Assembly: GCF_029846115.1 (NCBI RefSeq)
Contig: NZ_JARVZZ010000001.1
Location: forward strand, 2,356,001-2,420,000
Length of the DNA stretch: 64,000 nt
Reading direction: 5' to 3'
Source: Serratia marcescens
Lineage (GTDB): Bacteria; Pseudomonadota; Gammaproteobacteria; Enterobacterales; Enterobacteriaceae
In this document: positions 37,178 to 45,873 of the stretch, piece after piece
Layout of the letters: each line of letters begins with the position of its first letter
How positions within the stretch are numbered: position 1 is the first letter of the stretch
The notes under the pieces: model-generated
What the model saw: only the letters and a program-made list of their open reading frames with translations
The model's database searches: none
Told to the model about the DNA's origin: nothing
Program-made: the position numbers and the translations under genes

Positions 37178-37822
37178 TTATTTCACCGTGCGAGCCGGTG
37201 CGTGGTGCACCATGGTGTAAGCGTAGTCGACGCCCATGCCGTACGCGCCGCTGTGTTCGCGCACCAGCGCCATCACCGCGTCGTAGGTGTCTTTGCGCGC
37301 CCAGTCGCGCTGGTACTCCAGCAGCACCTGCTGCCAGGTCACCGGCACGGCGCCGGCCTGCACCATGCGCTCGATCGAACGCTCGTGCGCATCGACGGAG
37401 GTGCCGCCAGAGGTGTCGGTCACCACATACACTTCATAGCCGGCTTCCAGCGCCATCAGCGCAGGGAAGGTCAGGCACACTTCGGTCCACAGCGCGGAGA
37501 TCACCAGCTTTTTGCGGCCGGTGGCTTCCACGGCTTTAACGAAGGCCGCGTCTTCCCAGGAGTTCATCGAGGTGCGTTCAATCGGGGTGATTTCAGGGTG
37601 TACCGCCAGCAGTTCCGGCCAGATATAGCCGCTGAAGCTTTCGGTTTCGACTGAGGTGAAAAGGGTAGGGACGTTGAAAATCTTGCCTGCCTTCGCCAAG
37701 CCAACAACGTTGTTTTTCAGTTGCTGACGATCAATATTAGCCACGCCGAAGGCCATTTGCGGTTGATGGTCGATAAAAATCAGTGCGGAGTTGTCTTTAT
37801 CAAGCAGTTGAAACTTGGACAT
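37178..37822 (-). CDS. YcaC-like isochorismatase-family hydrolase
   Basis: This 214-residue cysteine hydrolase resembles E. coli YcaC. It has Asp18 (LIFIDHQPQMAFG), the catalytic-region RTSMNSWEDAAF (83-94) where YcaC has the similar RPGNINAWDN, and nucleophile Cys116 (TEVCLTF). The last part is longer than in simple isochorismatases, as in YcaC. It is the first gene of the minus-strand set and is divergent from a LysR gene that may control it. The substrate is unknown. Confidence 0.88.
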   Translation of the reverse strand: MSKFQLLDKDNSALIFIDHQPQMAFGVANIDRQQLKNNVVGLAKAGKIFNVPTLFTSVETESFSGYIWPELLAVHPEITPIERTSMNSWEDAAFVKAVEATGRKKLVISALWTEVCLTFPALMALEAGYEVYVVTDTSGGTSVDAHERSIERMVQAGAVPVTWQQVLLEYQRDWARKDTYDAVMALVREHSGAYGMGVDYAYTMVHHAPARTVK

Positions 37823-37962
37823 AATTTACCTTCCCAGTGATATCTCGGTTGAACATCTGATGAGTGTAACGCCGATAAAACCCATGGTAGGCAGAGGGCG
37901 ATTTCAAAGATACCGCAGAATTTTTGCCGACTTGTTGAGTTTTTTTATACACGGGAGAAAGC

Positions 37963-38874
37963 ATGAGATTAAACCTGGAAGCGTTGCTGATTTTGGACGC
38001 GCTGGACCGGCACGGATCTTTCGCCGCCGCGGCCGCCGCACTGTTTAAAACCCCTTCGGCGCTGAGCTATATGGTGCAGAAGCTGGAGAACGATCTCGAC
38101 ATCACCCTGCTGGACCGCTCCGGCCACCGGGCGAAGTTCACCGATACCGGCAAGCTGATGCTGGAAAAAGGCCGGGTGCTGCTGCGAGCGGCGCAGGATC
38201 TGGAGCAGCAGGCGCGCTACGTGGAGAACGGCTGGGAAAGCGAGATCACGCTCGGGATCGACGCTTCCTTCCCGTTCGCCCGCCTATTGCCGCTGATCGA
38301 CGAGTTCTATCGGCAGCATCATCATACCCGGCTGCGTTTCAGCCACGAGGTGCTGGCCGGTTCCTGGGAATCGCTGGTTTATGGCTGCGCCGACATTATC
38401 ATCGGCGCCATCTGCGAGCCGCCGTCGCGGGTGGGCTATGCGTTCAGCCGGCTGGGGCAGCTGGATTACGTGTTCGCCGTCGCGCCGAAGCATCCGCTGG
38501 CGGCGCTGCAGGAACCGTTGCCGAAGGACGAAATCCGTCAGCACCGGGCGGTGGTGGTGCGCGACACCTCGCGGGTCAACGCGCCGCAGAGCCTGAACCT
38601 GCTGGAAGAACAGGATACGCTGACGGTCTTCGGCTTCGACGCCAAGCTGCAGGCGCAATTGGCCGGGCTGGGCTGCGGCTATCTGCCGCGTTCTCTGGCG
38701 GAACCTTACCTGAACAGCGGGGAACTGGTGGCGAAACGCGTGGAATCTGAACGCTGCAGCGACGTTGCCTATTTCGGCTGGCGGGAAAGCGCCAGCGGTC
38801 TGGCGGCCAAGTGGTGGCGTGAGCGGCTGCAGCGTTTCGCGGATGACGGCGAGGCTTACCCGGCGGCGCAGTGA
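37963..38874 (+). CDS. LysR-family transcriptional regulator
   Basis: This 303-residue regulator has an N-terminal winged helix (LEALLILDALDRHGSFAAAAAALFKTPSALSYMVQKLENDL) and a C-terminal type 2 periplasmic-binding-like effector domain. It is divergent from the YcaC-like gene across 140 bp and is the natural candidate for controlling the three genes there. Start ATG follows GGGAGAAAGC. Confidence 0.88.
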   Translation: MRLNLEALLILDALDRHGSFAAAAAALFKTPSALSYMVQKLENDLDITLLDRSGHRAKFTDTGKLMLEKGRVLLRAAQDLEQQARYVENGWESEITLGIDASFPFARLLPLIDEFYRQHHHTRLRFSHEVLAGSWESLVYGCADIIIGAICEPPSRVGYAFSRLGQLDYVFAVAPKHPLAALQEPLPKDEIRQHRAVVVRDTSRVNAPQSLNLLEEQDTLTVFGFDAKLQAQLAGLGCGYLPRSLAEPYLNSGELVAKRVESERCSDVAYFGWRESASGLAAKWWRERLQRFADDGEAYPAAQ

Positions 38875-38917
38875 GGGCCGCTCGATAAGGATAAATCCCC
38901 CAATAAGGACATCGGGA

Positions 38918-39286
38918 ATGAAAAAAACACTAGGCCTGTTGGCGTTGTTGTTGCTGAGCGGCTGCAGCACCGGGCGTCAGGCCGGCATCCCGTTGCCGGA
39001 GCCGCAGGCCGAGACGCAGGCCACGGCACCGCTCAGCTATCCGGTGCGGGTGCATAACGCGGTGAGCCGCGAGCTGCGTTTGCCTGAACGCGCGCGCGGC
39101 CAACGCTGCACCATCAGCATTCGTCTGCGGCCGGACGGCAAGCTGGCGAGCAGCAAGATCGTAAGAGGCGACGCGCCACTGTGCGCAGCGGCCAGCGCGG
39201 CGGTGCAGCACGCGCAGTTTCCGCCGATGGCCACCGCCACTGAGTACGCGCTGTTCAACGCCGTGGTGCTCGATTTCGTTCCCTGA
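38918..39286 (+). CDS. Lipoprotein with TolA C-terminal-like domain
   Basis: This 122-residue protein has a lipoprotein signal (lipobox LLSGC, Cys16) and a globular domain like the third domain of TolA. The latter is seen as ISIRLRPDGKLASSKIVRGDAPLCAAASAAVQHAQFPPM, which contains the paired cysteines of that fold. It lacks the TolA transmembrane anchor and long helix. It may interact with Tol or other envelope partners; this is inference. It follows the LysR gene at 43 bp. Confidence 0.82.
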   Translation: MKKTLGLLALLLLSGCSTGRQAGIPLPEPQAETQATAPLSYPVRVHNAVSRELRLPERARGQRCTISIRLRPDGKLASSKIVRGDAPLCAAASAAVQHAQFPPMATATEYALFNAVVLDFVP

Positions 39287-39412
39287 AGGGAGGTAAAGGA
39301 CGGGCCGCCTGCGCGGTTAATGCTTGTCTGTTAGCGTTTTTTTTGAAGTACTCGTGACGTTTTCGGTCGATAAATGAGAGGTGCATCATGAGGCTCCTGC
39401 ACCTCGACCGAG

Positions 39413-39438
39413 CCAGGGGCCGAAGGCGCGGCCCCTGG
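39413..39438. repeat. 10-bp-stem hairpin, left inverted copy
   Basis: CCAGGGGCCG, loop AAGGCG, CGGCCCCTGG. The hairpin at 39873-39898 is its near reverse complement, differing only by two compensated base pairs at the stem base, and flanking ACCCGCGCC also matches. Confidence 0.8.
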
Positions 39439-39494
39439 CAACCCGCGCCTTTGCCCTATCAGACGGTTGGCTTTGCCAACTCCCCTCCCTCCGC

Positions 39495-39582
39495 CATAGC
39501 GCATTGAGGCCGGTTGCGACAGGCGTCCCTGCCTGTCTCACCTGAAACCGCCGTCCATGGCGGTTTCTCCTAATGCGCTATG
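39495..39582 (+). ncRNA. C4-like antisense RNA candidate
   Basis: An 88-base segment can fold as a three-way junction. The closing stem is CATAGCGCATT (39495-39505) with AATGCGCTATG (39572-39582), extended by AGG/CCT. Arm one is GACAGGC-GTCCCT-GCCTGTC (39518-39537). Arm two is GAAACCGCC-GTCCAT-GGCGGTTTC (39544-39567). The two loops are nearly identical (GTCCCT, GTCCAT). The stretch 39524-39550, covering loop one, the junction and the start of arm two, is complementary to 39762-39787. This is how C4 RNA of P1/P7 and its P4 relatives silences a downstream phage gene. Family assignment is by architecture, not by search. Confidence 0.6.
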
Positions 39583-39761
39583 CCTGCGTTCGGCGTCTTC
39601 AAGGGCGTCCAATACCGTGCTCATCTCCAATTCCTCTTCTCTGCCATAAACTCATAACGGACAGATAGCGCGGTAGCTGCCTGCTTGGGTGTTGACCTTT
39701 AGTGTGCATCACCGGCTGCCGAGCAAGACGGCGTTGTCAGGGGCAACCGGCCAGGGAAAGC

Positions 39762-39787
39762 CGGTTGAGGCGAGACTAACAGGGACG
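39762..39787 (+). promoter_or_regulatory. Antisense target of the C4-like RNA
   Basis: This segment pairs with 39550-39524: CGGTT, AGG, GAGAC and CAGGGACG are exact reverse complements, interrupted by short mismatches. CAGGGA also recurs in the loop of an adjacent hairpin (CAACCGGC 39744-39751 with GCCGGTTG 39760-39767). Confidence 0.6.
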
Positions 39788-39872
39788 TTTGTCGCAGCCG
39801 ACCCGCCCGACAATGCAGACGCGGCGAGGGTATCCGCACAGCGGACAGACGGTGTTAAGCGAAGGCGCGGGT

Positions 39873-39898
39873 GGAGGGGCCGCGCCTTCGGCCCCTCC
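39873..39898. repeat. 10-bp-stem hairpin, right inverted copy
   Basis: GGAGGGGCCG, loop CGCCTT, CGGCCCCTCC. The loop is the exact complement of the loop in the left copy. Confidence 0.8.
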
Positions 39899-40151
39899 AA
39901 TTGCCGTTCATTGTAGTAACAGAGAAATGCGGAACATTTACGGCAATTCAGGCTACACGAAACACACAAAGATGGGATAAAAAATGCCAGTCAGGTTTAA
40001 CTGACTGATATTACCGCCTCCGCGGCCCGTTTTTTCGCTTTTACGAGTACGCAACCCGCTGAATTTTCACTTAGCTTTGCCATTTTCGTTATTTTGAACG
40101 CCGCTACGGCTCACGGATACTGGGAGAAAATCTCTTACCGCGAGCCGCAGC

Positions 40152-41183
40152 ATGTCCCACGCCCACTATTTGCACCCCGAACAGCGCGAACGAATCAGGC
40201 AGCTTTATCGGCGCCGGTATTGGCGAATGGAATTGCCCACCTGGGGGATCATGGCGGCGGTGTACGGCGGCTGGTTCGGCGTGGCGATGGGATGGCAAAC
40301 GCTGGGCCCGTGGCTTGGCGCGCCGCTGTTGATCCTCCTGACCACCTGGTACCTGTCGTTGCAACACGAGCTGATCCACGGCCATCCGACGCGCTGGCCG
40401 CGCGTCAATCAGCTGTTCGGCCTGTTGCCGCTGGCGGTGTGGTATCCCTACGGGCTGTATCGCGATTCGCATCTGCGCCACCACCGCAACGACCACCTGA
40501 CCGATCCGTACGAAGATCCCGAAAGCTATTACTTCAGCGCCGCGCAGTGGCGGCGCTATCCCCGCCTGTTGCCGCTGCTGGCTGCCGTGCGCAATACGCT
40601 GATCGGCCGGGTGCTTCTCGGCCCGGCGCTGGATATCGCCGCGACCCTGGCCGGGGCGGTGAAAGCGCTTGCCGCCGGGGAGTGGCGCGCCTGGGCGAGG
40701 TGGTTGGTACACCTGTCGCTGTTGGCGATGTTGCTGAACTGGCTGCAGGCGCAGGGTATCGGCACGGCGTTTTACCTGCTGGTCATCAGCTACCCGGCGC
40801 TGGCGCTGACCAAGGTAAGATCGTTTTTTGAGCATCGCGCCGTGGACGCACCGCAGGCACGTTCTATTATTAATGAGGCGGGCTGGCCGTGGCGGCTACT
40901 GTTTCTCAATCTGAACTACCATTTAGTGCATCACGATCTGCCCGGCCTGCCCTGGTATGGTTTGCGCGAAGTCTATCTGGCGGAGCGTGAGGCGTATCAG
41001 CGGCGCAGTCAGGGATTTGTCGCGCAAGGCTATGGCGAGTGGCTGCGCGATTACGCCCTGACGCCGATCGACGTTGGCGTGCATCCATTGCGCGCCGATG
41101 AACCGCAGGGGGAAGGCGATGCTCTGCCGACGGAAAAATTTATTGCGCGCTGGAAGCGCGTTTCTCAGGATTTTCCAACCTAA
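40152..41183 (+). CDS. Fatty acid desaturase family protein
   Basis: This 343-residue membrane di-iron enzyme has the three histidine boxes: HELIHGH (72-78), HLRHH (about 108-112) and NYHLVHHDLPG (about 256-266). It has transmembrane segments around 30-70 and 190-225. It would insert a double bond into, or hydroxylate, a lipid acyl chain or related substrate. It is a short single-domain form and lacks a cytochrome b5 or ferredoxin partner in the window. It starts after the hairpin-rich region and lies 40 bp before osmF. Confidence 0.88.
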   Translation: MSHAHYLHPEQRERIRQLYRRRYWRMELPTWGIMAAVYGGWFGVAMGWQTLGPWLGAPLLILLTTWYLSLQHELIHGHPTRWPRVNQLFGLLPLAVWYPYGLYRDSHLRHHRNDHLTDPYEDPESYYFSAAQWRRYPRLLPLLAAVRNTLIGRVLLGPALDIAATLAGAVKALAAGEWRAWARWLVHLSLLAMLLNWLQAQGIGTAFYLLVISYPALALTKVRSFFEHRAVDAPQARSIINEAGWPWRLLFLNLNYHLVHHDLPGLPWYGLREVYLAEREAYQRRSQGFVAQGYGEWLRDYALTPIDVGVHPLRADEPQGEGDALPTEKFIARWKRVSQDFPT

Positions 41184-41223
41184 CCGGCCCATGAGCCGGA
41201 AAACATATAACCAGAGGAAAAGT

Positions 41224-42153
41224 ATGGCAATCACCTTATCACGCGGACGTTCCTTTGCCGTCGCACTGGCCCTGCTGGCCACCGGCGGTCTGGCGCAGGC
41301 GGCCGACTCGGTGCGCGTCGGCTCCAAGATCGATACCGAAGGTTCGCTGCTCGGCAACCTCATCGTGCAGGTGCTGGAAGCCAACGGCATCAAGACCACC
41401 AACAAGCTGCAGCTCGGCACCACCAAAGTGCTGCGCGGCGCCATCACCTCCGGCGAGATCGACATCTACCCGGAATACACCGGCAACGGCGCGTTTTTCT
41501 TCTCCGATGAGAAAGATCCGGCGTGGAAGAACGCCCAGGCCGGCTTCGAGAAGGTGAAAAAGCTCGACTACGACAAAAACAAAATCGTCTGGCTGGATGC
41601 GGCGCCGGCCAACAACACCTGGACCATCGCCATTCGTCAGGACGTGGCGGAGGCCAACCATCTGAAGACGCTGTCGGATCTCGGCAAGTGGATCAACGGC
41701 GGCGGCAAGTTCAAGCTGGCGGCCTCGGCGGAATTTATCGAGCGGCCGGATGCGCTGCCGGCGTTCCAGAATGCCTATGGCTTCAAACTGAATCAGGACC
41801 AACTGCTGTCGTTGGCCGGCGGTGACACGGCGGTGACCATCAAGGCGGCGGCGGAGCAGACCTCCGGCGTCAACGCGGCGATGGCCTACGGCACCGATGG
41901 CCCGGTGGCGGCGCTGGGGTTGCAGACGCTGGCGGACCCGAAAGGCGTACAGCCGATCTACGCGCCAGCGCCGATCGTGCGTGAAGCGGCGCTGAAGGCG
42001 CACGCCAATCTGCCTGAGCTGCTCAAGCCGGTGTTCGCCTCGCTGGACGGGCCGACGCTGCAAAAACTCAATGCGCAGATCGCCGTGGAAGGCCAGGACG
42101 CCAAACAGGTGGCGGCCGCTTACCTGAAAGAGAAAGGGTTTGTTAAGGGATAA
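41224..42153 (+). CDS. osmF: Osmoprotectant ABC transporter binding protein OsmF (YehZ)
   Basis: This 309-residue periplasmic protein has a signal peptide ending near AQAAD (about residue 24). The mature part is of the OpuAC/ProX-like fold (VRVGSKIDTEGSLLGNLIVQVLEANGIKTTNKLQLGTTKVLRGAI). It binds glycine betaine-like solutes with low affinity in E. coli. AGAGGAAA precedes the ATG at 41224. It leads the conserved osmF-yehY-yehX-yehW order. Confidence 0.92.
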   Translation: MAITLSRGRSFAVALALLATGGLAQAADSVRVGSKIDTEGSLLGNLIVQVLEANGIKTTNKLQLGTTKVLRGAITSGEIDIYPEYTGNGAFFFSDEKDPAWKNAQAGFEKVKKLDYDKNKIVWLDAAPANNTWTIAIRQDVAEANHLKTLSDLGKWINGGGKFKLAASAEFIERPDALPAFQNAYGFKLNQDQLLSLAGGDTAVTIKAAAEQTSGVNAAMAYGTDGPVAALGLQTLADPKGVQPIYAPAPIVREAALKAHANLPELLKPVFASLDGPTLQKLNAQIAVEGQDAKQVAAAYLKEKGFVKG

Positions 42154-42163
42154 TGCCGAGGTG

Positions 42164-42188
42164 CCCCCTCTGCCGTCGGGAGAGGGGG
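42164..42188 (+). repeat. Hairpin between osmF and yehY
   Basis: CCCCCTCT (42164-42171) pairs perfectly with AGAGGGGG (42181-42188). It lies just after the binding-protein gene, where such hairpins often stabilise its mRNA relative to the permease genes. Confidence 0.6.
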
Positions 42189-42214
42189 TAAACCGAGGGA
42201 GCCGGAGCGTTTCT

Positions 42215-43375
42215 TTGACTATCGTCGTAAAACATCGCGTCTTGTTGACGCTGTTCATGCTGTTGCTGCTGGCCGCTTTCGGCCTGCCGTTCCTCAGTTA
42301 TGCCCCCAATCGCCTGTTGTCGGGCAAAAGTCTCTCCTTGTTCTCCCTGCTGCACGGCCCGGCGCTGTGGCTGCTGTTGCCGCTGGCGGCGTTGGCGATC
42401 CTCAGCCTGTTGCCGCCGACGCGGTGGCGGGCGCTGCTGGCGGCGCTGGCCGCCTGTGGGGTGCTGACGCTGGCTTTCTGGATCAGCGGGCAGGCCGCCG
42501 AACGCCTGGCGCAAGAGGGATCGCGCCTGGCGCGCACCTCCTGGGGCAGCGGATGCTGGCTGACGATGGCGCTGAGCCTGCTGATCGCCGCCGACGCCAT
42601 GGCGCGCATCACCGCGTCGCACCTGTGGCGCATGCTGGGCAACGCGCTGGTGCTGGTGCCGCCGGCGCTGCTGCTGTTCGGGCATCAGCTCGATCAGCTG
42701 TCGCTGCTGAAGGAGTACCACAATCGCCAGGAGGTGTTTGACGCCGCGCTGCTGCAGCACCTGACGATTCTGCTGGCGACGATGGCGCCGGCGCTGGCGA
42801 TCGGCGTGCCGCTCGGGGTGCTGTGTTTTCGCTCCGAGCGCTGGCAACGGCCGATTTTCTCCGCGCTGAACATTATCCAGACCGTGCCGTCCATCGCGCT
42901 GTTCGGCCTGCTGATCGCGCCATTGGCGGGGTTAGCGACGGCGGTGCCCTGGCTGGCGGAGCACGGCGTCAGCGGCATCGGCATGGCGCCGGCGATCGTG
43001 GCGCTGGTGCTGTACGCGCTGTTGCCGCTGGTGCGCAGCGTGGTGGCGGGGCTGCAAAGCGTGCCGGCCGGGGTGATCGAATCCGCCACCGGCATGGGGC
43101 TGACGCGCGGGCAGATCTTCCTGCGCGTGCAGCTGCCGTTGGCGCTGCCGCTGTTCCTGACCGGCGTGCGTATCCTGGCGGTGCAAACCGTCGGCATGGC
43201 GGTGGTGGCGGCGCTGATCGGCGCTGGCGGCTTTGGCGCCATCGTGTTCCAGGGGCTGCTCAGCAGCGCGCTGGATCTGGTTCTGCTGGGGGTGATCCCG
43301 GTGGTCATGATGGCGGTCATCGTCGATTCGCTGTTTAAATTTTGGGTTTCAATCCTGGACGTATCGCGCCGATGA
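42215..43375 (+). CDS. yehY: Osmoprotectant ABC transporter permease YehY
   Basis: This 386-residue protein is read from a TTG at 42215, which has GGAG eight bases upstream and gives almost exactly the E. coli YehY length. The frame is open to 42140 with no better start. Four or more N-terminal hydrophobic helices precede a BPD_transp_1 core (from about residue 190; MAPALAIGVPLGVLCFRSERW, then the coupling loop ESATGMGLTRGQIFLRVQLP). It overlaps the yehX start. Confidence 0.9.
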   Translation: MTIVVKHRVLLTLFMLLLLAAFGLPFLSYAPNRLLSGKSLSLFSLLHGPALWLLLPLAALAILSLLPPTRWRALLAALAACGVLTLAFWISGQAAERLAQEGSRLARTSWGSGCWLTMALSLLIAADAMARITASHLWRMLGNALVLVPPALLLFGHQLDQLSLLKEYHNRQEVFDAALLQHLTILLATMAPALAIGVPLGVLCFRSERWQRPIFSALNIIQTVPSIALFGLLIAPLAGLATAVPWLAEHGVSGIGMAPAIVALVLYALLPLVRSVVAGLQSVPAGVIESATGMGLTRGQIFLRVQLPLALPLFLTGVRILAVQTVGMAVVAALIGAGGFGAIVFQGLLSSALDLVLLGVIPVVMMAVIVDSLFKFWVSILDVSRR

Positions 43376-44307
43376 TTCACTTTGAGCAAGTCAGTAAAAT
43401 TTTTCAGGGCAAGCCGGCGGTCGACGATCTCACGCTGCACATCGCCGAGGGCGAATTCACCGTGTTGATCGGCACCTCGGGTTCCGGCAAGTCCACGACG
43501 TTAAAAATGATCAATCGCCTGATCGAACACGATCGGGGCAAGATTCTCTTTGCCGGCGAAGAGATCCAGTCGTTCAAACCGCAGGATCTGCGGCGGCGCA
43601 TGGGCTATGCGATCCAGTCGATCGGCCTGTTCCCGCACTGGACGGTGGAGGAGAACATCGCCACCGTGCCGCAGCTGCTGAAATGGCCGCGCGCGCGCAT
43701 TCGCGATCGGGTGACCGAACTGTTGGAGCTGTTGCATCTGGAGCCGGATCTGTTTCGTCGCCGTTATCCGCACCAGCTGTCCGGCGGGCAGCAGCAGCGG
43801 GTCGGGGTAGCGCGTGCATTGGCCGCCGATCCCGAGGTGTTGCTGATGGACGAACCGTTCGGCGCGCTGGATCCGGTCACCCGTGCGGCGCTACAGGCGG
43901 AGATCGCGCGCATTCATCAGCTCTCCGGCCGCACCATCGTGCTGGTGACGCACGACATCGATGAAGCGCTGGGCTTGGCGGACCGCCTGGTGCTGCTCGA
44001 TCAGGGGCGGGTGGTGCAACAGGGCACGCCGCTGGCGCTGCTGACCGCGCCGGCCAACGACTTCGTGCGGGATTTCTTCGGGCGCAGCGATCGCGGCATC
44101 AAGCTGCTGTCGCTGGGGACGGTGGCGGAGCGGGTGCGACCCGGCGCCGCCGAGGGCGAGCCGATCGCCGCCGCCATGAGCCTGCGCGAGGCGCTGTCGG
44201 TGTTTGTGGCGCGCGGCAGCGACTGCCTGCCGGTGGTGGATGAACGGGGTGAAGCGTTGGGGGTGTTGCACTTCAACGATCTGATCGCCGGGCAGGCGCT
44301 GTCATGA
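43372..44307 (+). CDS. yehX: Osmoprotectant ABC transporter ATPase YehX
   Basis: This 311-residue ATPase of the OpuCA/ProV type has Walker [10 protein letters not shown] (about 33-41), signature [15 protein letters not shown] and Walker [16 protein letters not shown]-terminal region from about 250 resembles part of a CBS domain ([34 protein letters not shown]) and may sense ionic strength. Both ends overlap neighbouring genes (ATGA). Confidence 0.92.
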   Translation: MIHFEQVSKIFQGKPAVDDLTLHIAEGEFTVLIGTSGSGKSTTLKMINRLIEHDRGKILFAGEEIQSFKPQDLRRRMGYAIQSIGLFPHWTVEENIATVPQLLKWPRARIRDRVTELLELLHLEPDLFRRRYPHQLSGGQQQRVGVARALAADPEVLLMDEPFGALDPVTRAALQAEIARIHQLSGRTIVLVTHDIDEALGLADRLVLLDQGRVVQQGTPLALLTAPANDFVRDFFGRSDRGIKLLSLGTVAERVRPGAAEGEPIAAAMSLREALSVFVARGSDCLPVVDERGEALGVLHFNDLIAGQALS

Positions 44308-45077
44308 GCGGGCGCGTCTGGCGCCTGCTGCGCGATCCGCTGCCCTGGACGCTGGCGCTGCTGTTGGCGCTGGTGTTCGGCATGGATCATCTGCGCGGCC
44401 TGTTCGCCGCCTGGTTCCCCGATCTGGAGCGGCCCATTTATCAGCAGGACAGCTTTATCGCGCTGGTGGGGGCGCACCTGTCGCTGGTGGCGATCTCCAG
44501 CCTGATCGCGGTGGCTCTCGGCGTGGCGGCCGGCGTGGCCGTCACCCGGCGCAGCGGCCGGGAGTTTCGTTCGCTGGTGGAAACGGTGGTGGCGGTGGGG
44601 CAGACCTTCCCGCCGGTGGCGGTGCTGGCGGTAGCGGTGCCGGTGATGGGCTTCAGCGAACAGCCGGCGATCATTGCGCTCGTGCTGTACGGCCTGCTGC
44701 CGATCCTGCAGGGCACGCTGGCGGGCATCGAATCGGTGCCGCCCGCCACGCGCGAGATTGCCCGCGGCGTGGGGATGAGCGCCTGGCAAATTCTGTGGCG
44801 GGTCGAATTGCCGCTGGCGGCGCCGGTGATCGTCGCCGGGATCCGCACGTCGGTGATCATCAACATCGGCACGGCGGCCATCGCTTCCACCGTCGGCACC
44901 AAGACCCTCGGCTCGCCGATCATCATCGGCCTGAGCGGGTTTAACACCGCCTATGTGATCCAGGGCGCGGCGGTGGTGGCGTTGTTGGCTATTATCACCG
45001 ATATGCTGTTCGAACGTTGGGTGCGTTATCTCACCGCCTGGCGCCAGCAGACGCTGGCGACCACTCCGGCGGGGTAA
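44304..45077 (+). CDS. yehW: Osmoprotectant ABC transporter permease YehW
   Basis: This 257-residue permease of the ProW/OpuCB type has about six helices and a coupling loop [25 protein letters not shown]. It completes the OsmF-YehYXW importer. Its start overlaps the yehX stop. Confidence 0.92.
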   Translation: MSGRVWRLLRDPLPWTLALLLALVFGMDHLRGLFAAWFPDLERPIYQQDSFIALVGAHLSLVAISSLIAVALGVAAGVAVTRRSGREFRSLVETVVAVGQTFPPVAVLAVAVPVMGFSEQPAIIALVLYGLLPILQGTLAGIESVPPATREIARGVGMSAWQILWRVELPLAAPVIVAGIRTSVIINIGTAAIASTVGTKTLGSPIIIGLSGFNTAYVIQGAAVVALLAIITDMLFERWVRYLTAWRQQTLATTPAG

Positions 45078-45084
45078 GGGGGAA

Positions 45085-45867
45085 ATGATGCAGGTGTCTC
45101 TACCGATGTACGGCGTTGGCCGGGAGCAGGCCGAATCCTTCTGGCAGGTATTGCGTGGCAAGCTGCTGCGGCTGGGGTTGCCGGCGGCGCCGGAACGGCT
45201 CAGCTGGCCGGACGATCTGGCGCAGCACTGGCGGCGCGACGATCTGTTGCTCAGCCAAACCTGCGGTTATCCGTTGGTCAGCACCCTGTCGCAGGTGCAG
45301 CTGATCGGCACCTACCATTACCGGGTTGAAGGGTGCGACGGGCCGAATTACCGCAGCTGGCTGGTGGTGCGCGCGGGCGATCCCGGCGAACGGCTGGCGG
45401 ATTTTCGCGGTCGGACGGTGGCCTATAACAGCACCGATTCCCAGTCCGGCTACAATGGCCTGCGCGCGCTGATCGCGCCGCTGGCGCAGGACGGGAAATT
45501 CTTTGGTACGGCTATCGCTTCCGGCGCGCATTATCAGTCGCTGAAGCTGATCCGCAGCGGGCAGGCGGATATCGCCGCCATCGATTCGATCAGCATGGAA
45601 CTGCTGCGCCGCGCGCAGCCGCAGGCGCTGGAGGGGCTGAAAATCATCGGCCGCACGGCGGCGGTGCCCGGACTGCCGCTGATCACAGCGGCAGGCACGC
45701 CGCCGGAACAGGTGGAAATCCTGCGCGCCGGCGCCCGGGCGATGCTGGATGAGGCGGTCAGCGACCGCCTGCTGATCGGCGATTTCAGCCTGGTGCCGCG
45801 TTCGGCCTACCAGATTATCACCGTGCTGGAACAGCAGGCCGCCGCGCAGGGTGTAACGGCGCTCTAG
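45085..45867 (+). CDS. PhnD-like substrate-binding domain protein without signal peptide
   Basis: This 260-residue protein has the PhnD/phosphonate-binding-like fold: LLLSQTCGYPLVS, TVAYNSTDSQSGYNGLRALI and GQADIAAIDSISMELLRR. No signal peptide is visible (MMQVSLPMYGVGREQAESFW), so it is predicted to be cytoplasmic unless the start is wrong. It lies seven bases after yehW on the same strand, yet it is not a usual member of that operon. A cytosolic ligand sensor or enzyme is possible; the role is unknown. Confidence 0.8.
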   Translation: MMQVSLPMYGVGREQAESFWQVLRGKLLRLGLPAAPERLSWPDDLAQHWRRDDLLLSQTCGYPLVSTLSQVQLIGTYHYRVEGCDGPNYRSWLVVRAGDPGERLADFRGRTVAYNSTDSQSGYNGLRALIAPLAQDGKFFGTAIASGAHYQSLKLIRSGQADIAAIDSISMELLRRAQPQALEGLKIIGRTAAVPGLPLITAAGTPPEQVEILRAGARAMLDEAVSDRLLIGDFSLVPRSAYQIITVLEQQAAAQGVTAL

Positions 45868-45873
45868 CTGCCG

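Larger units (their letters stand above)
39287..40151. other. 865-bp gene-poor, hairpin-rich region
   Basis: No convincing protein gene is present; the short frames have skewed composition and no recognisable domain. It contains an 8-bp-stem hairpin around an ATG (GAGGTGCA 39378-39385 with TGCACCTC 39398-39405) and two 10-bp-stem hairpins in inverted relation (39413-39438 and 39873-39898). It also contains a branched RNA-like fold (39495-39582), a sequence complementary to it (39762-39787) and a CAGTCAG/CTGACTG hairpin (39988-40007). The frame at 39689-39916 resembles in tone the leader-encoded proteins of P4-like phages, but I cannot assign it. The whole looks like a phage immunity relic. 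Confidence 0.6.

Noticed and set aside
39689..39980. Protein-coding frames after the C4-like RNA as an Ash/Icd-like gene
   Set aside because: The general position fits, but no domain or start signal is convincing, so they are described only as part of the region.
39287..40151. A retron (structured msr/msd-like RNA)
   Set aside because: No reverse transcriptase gene follows; the next gene is a fatty acid desaturase. The intramolecular complementarity fits an antisense RNA better.
42140..42214. Extended N-terminus of YehY
   Set aside because: The added residues derive from the intergenic hairpin and give a protein longer than the family; the TTG at 42215 with GGAG fits.
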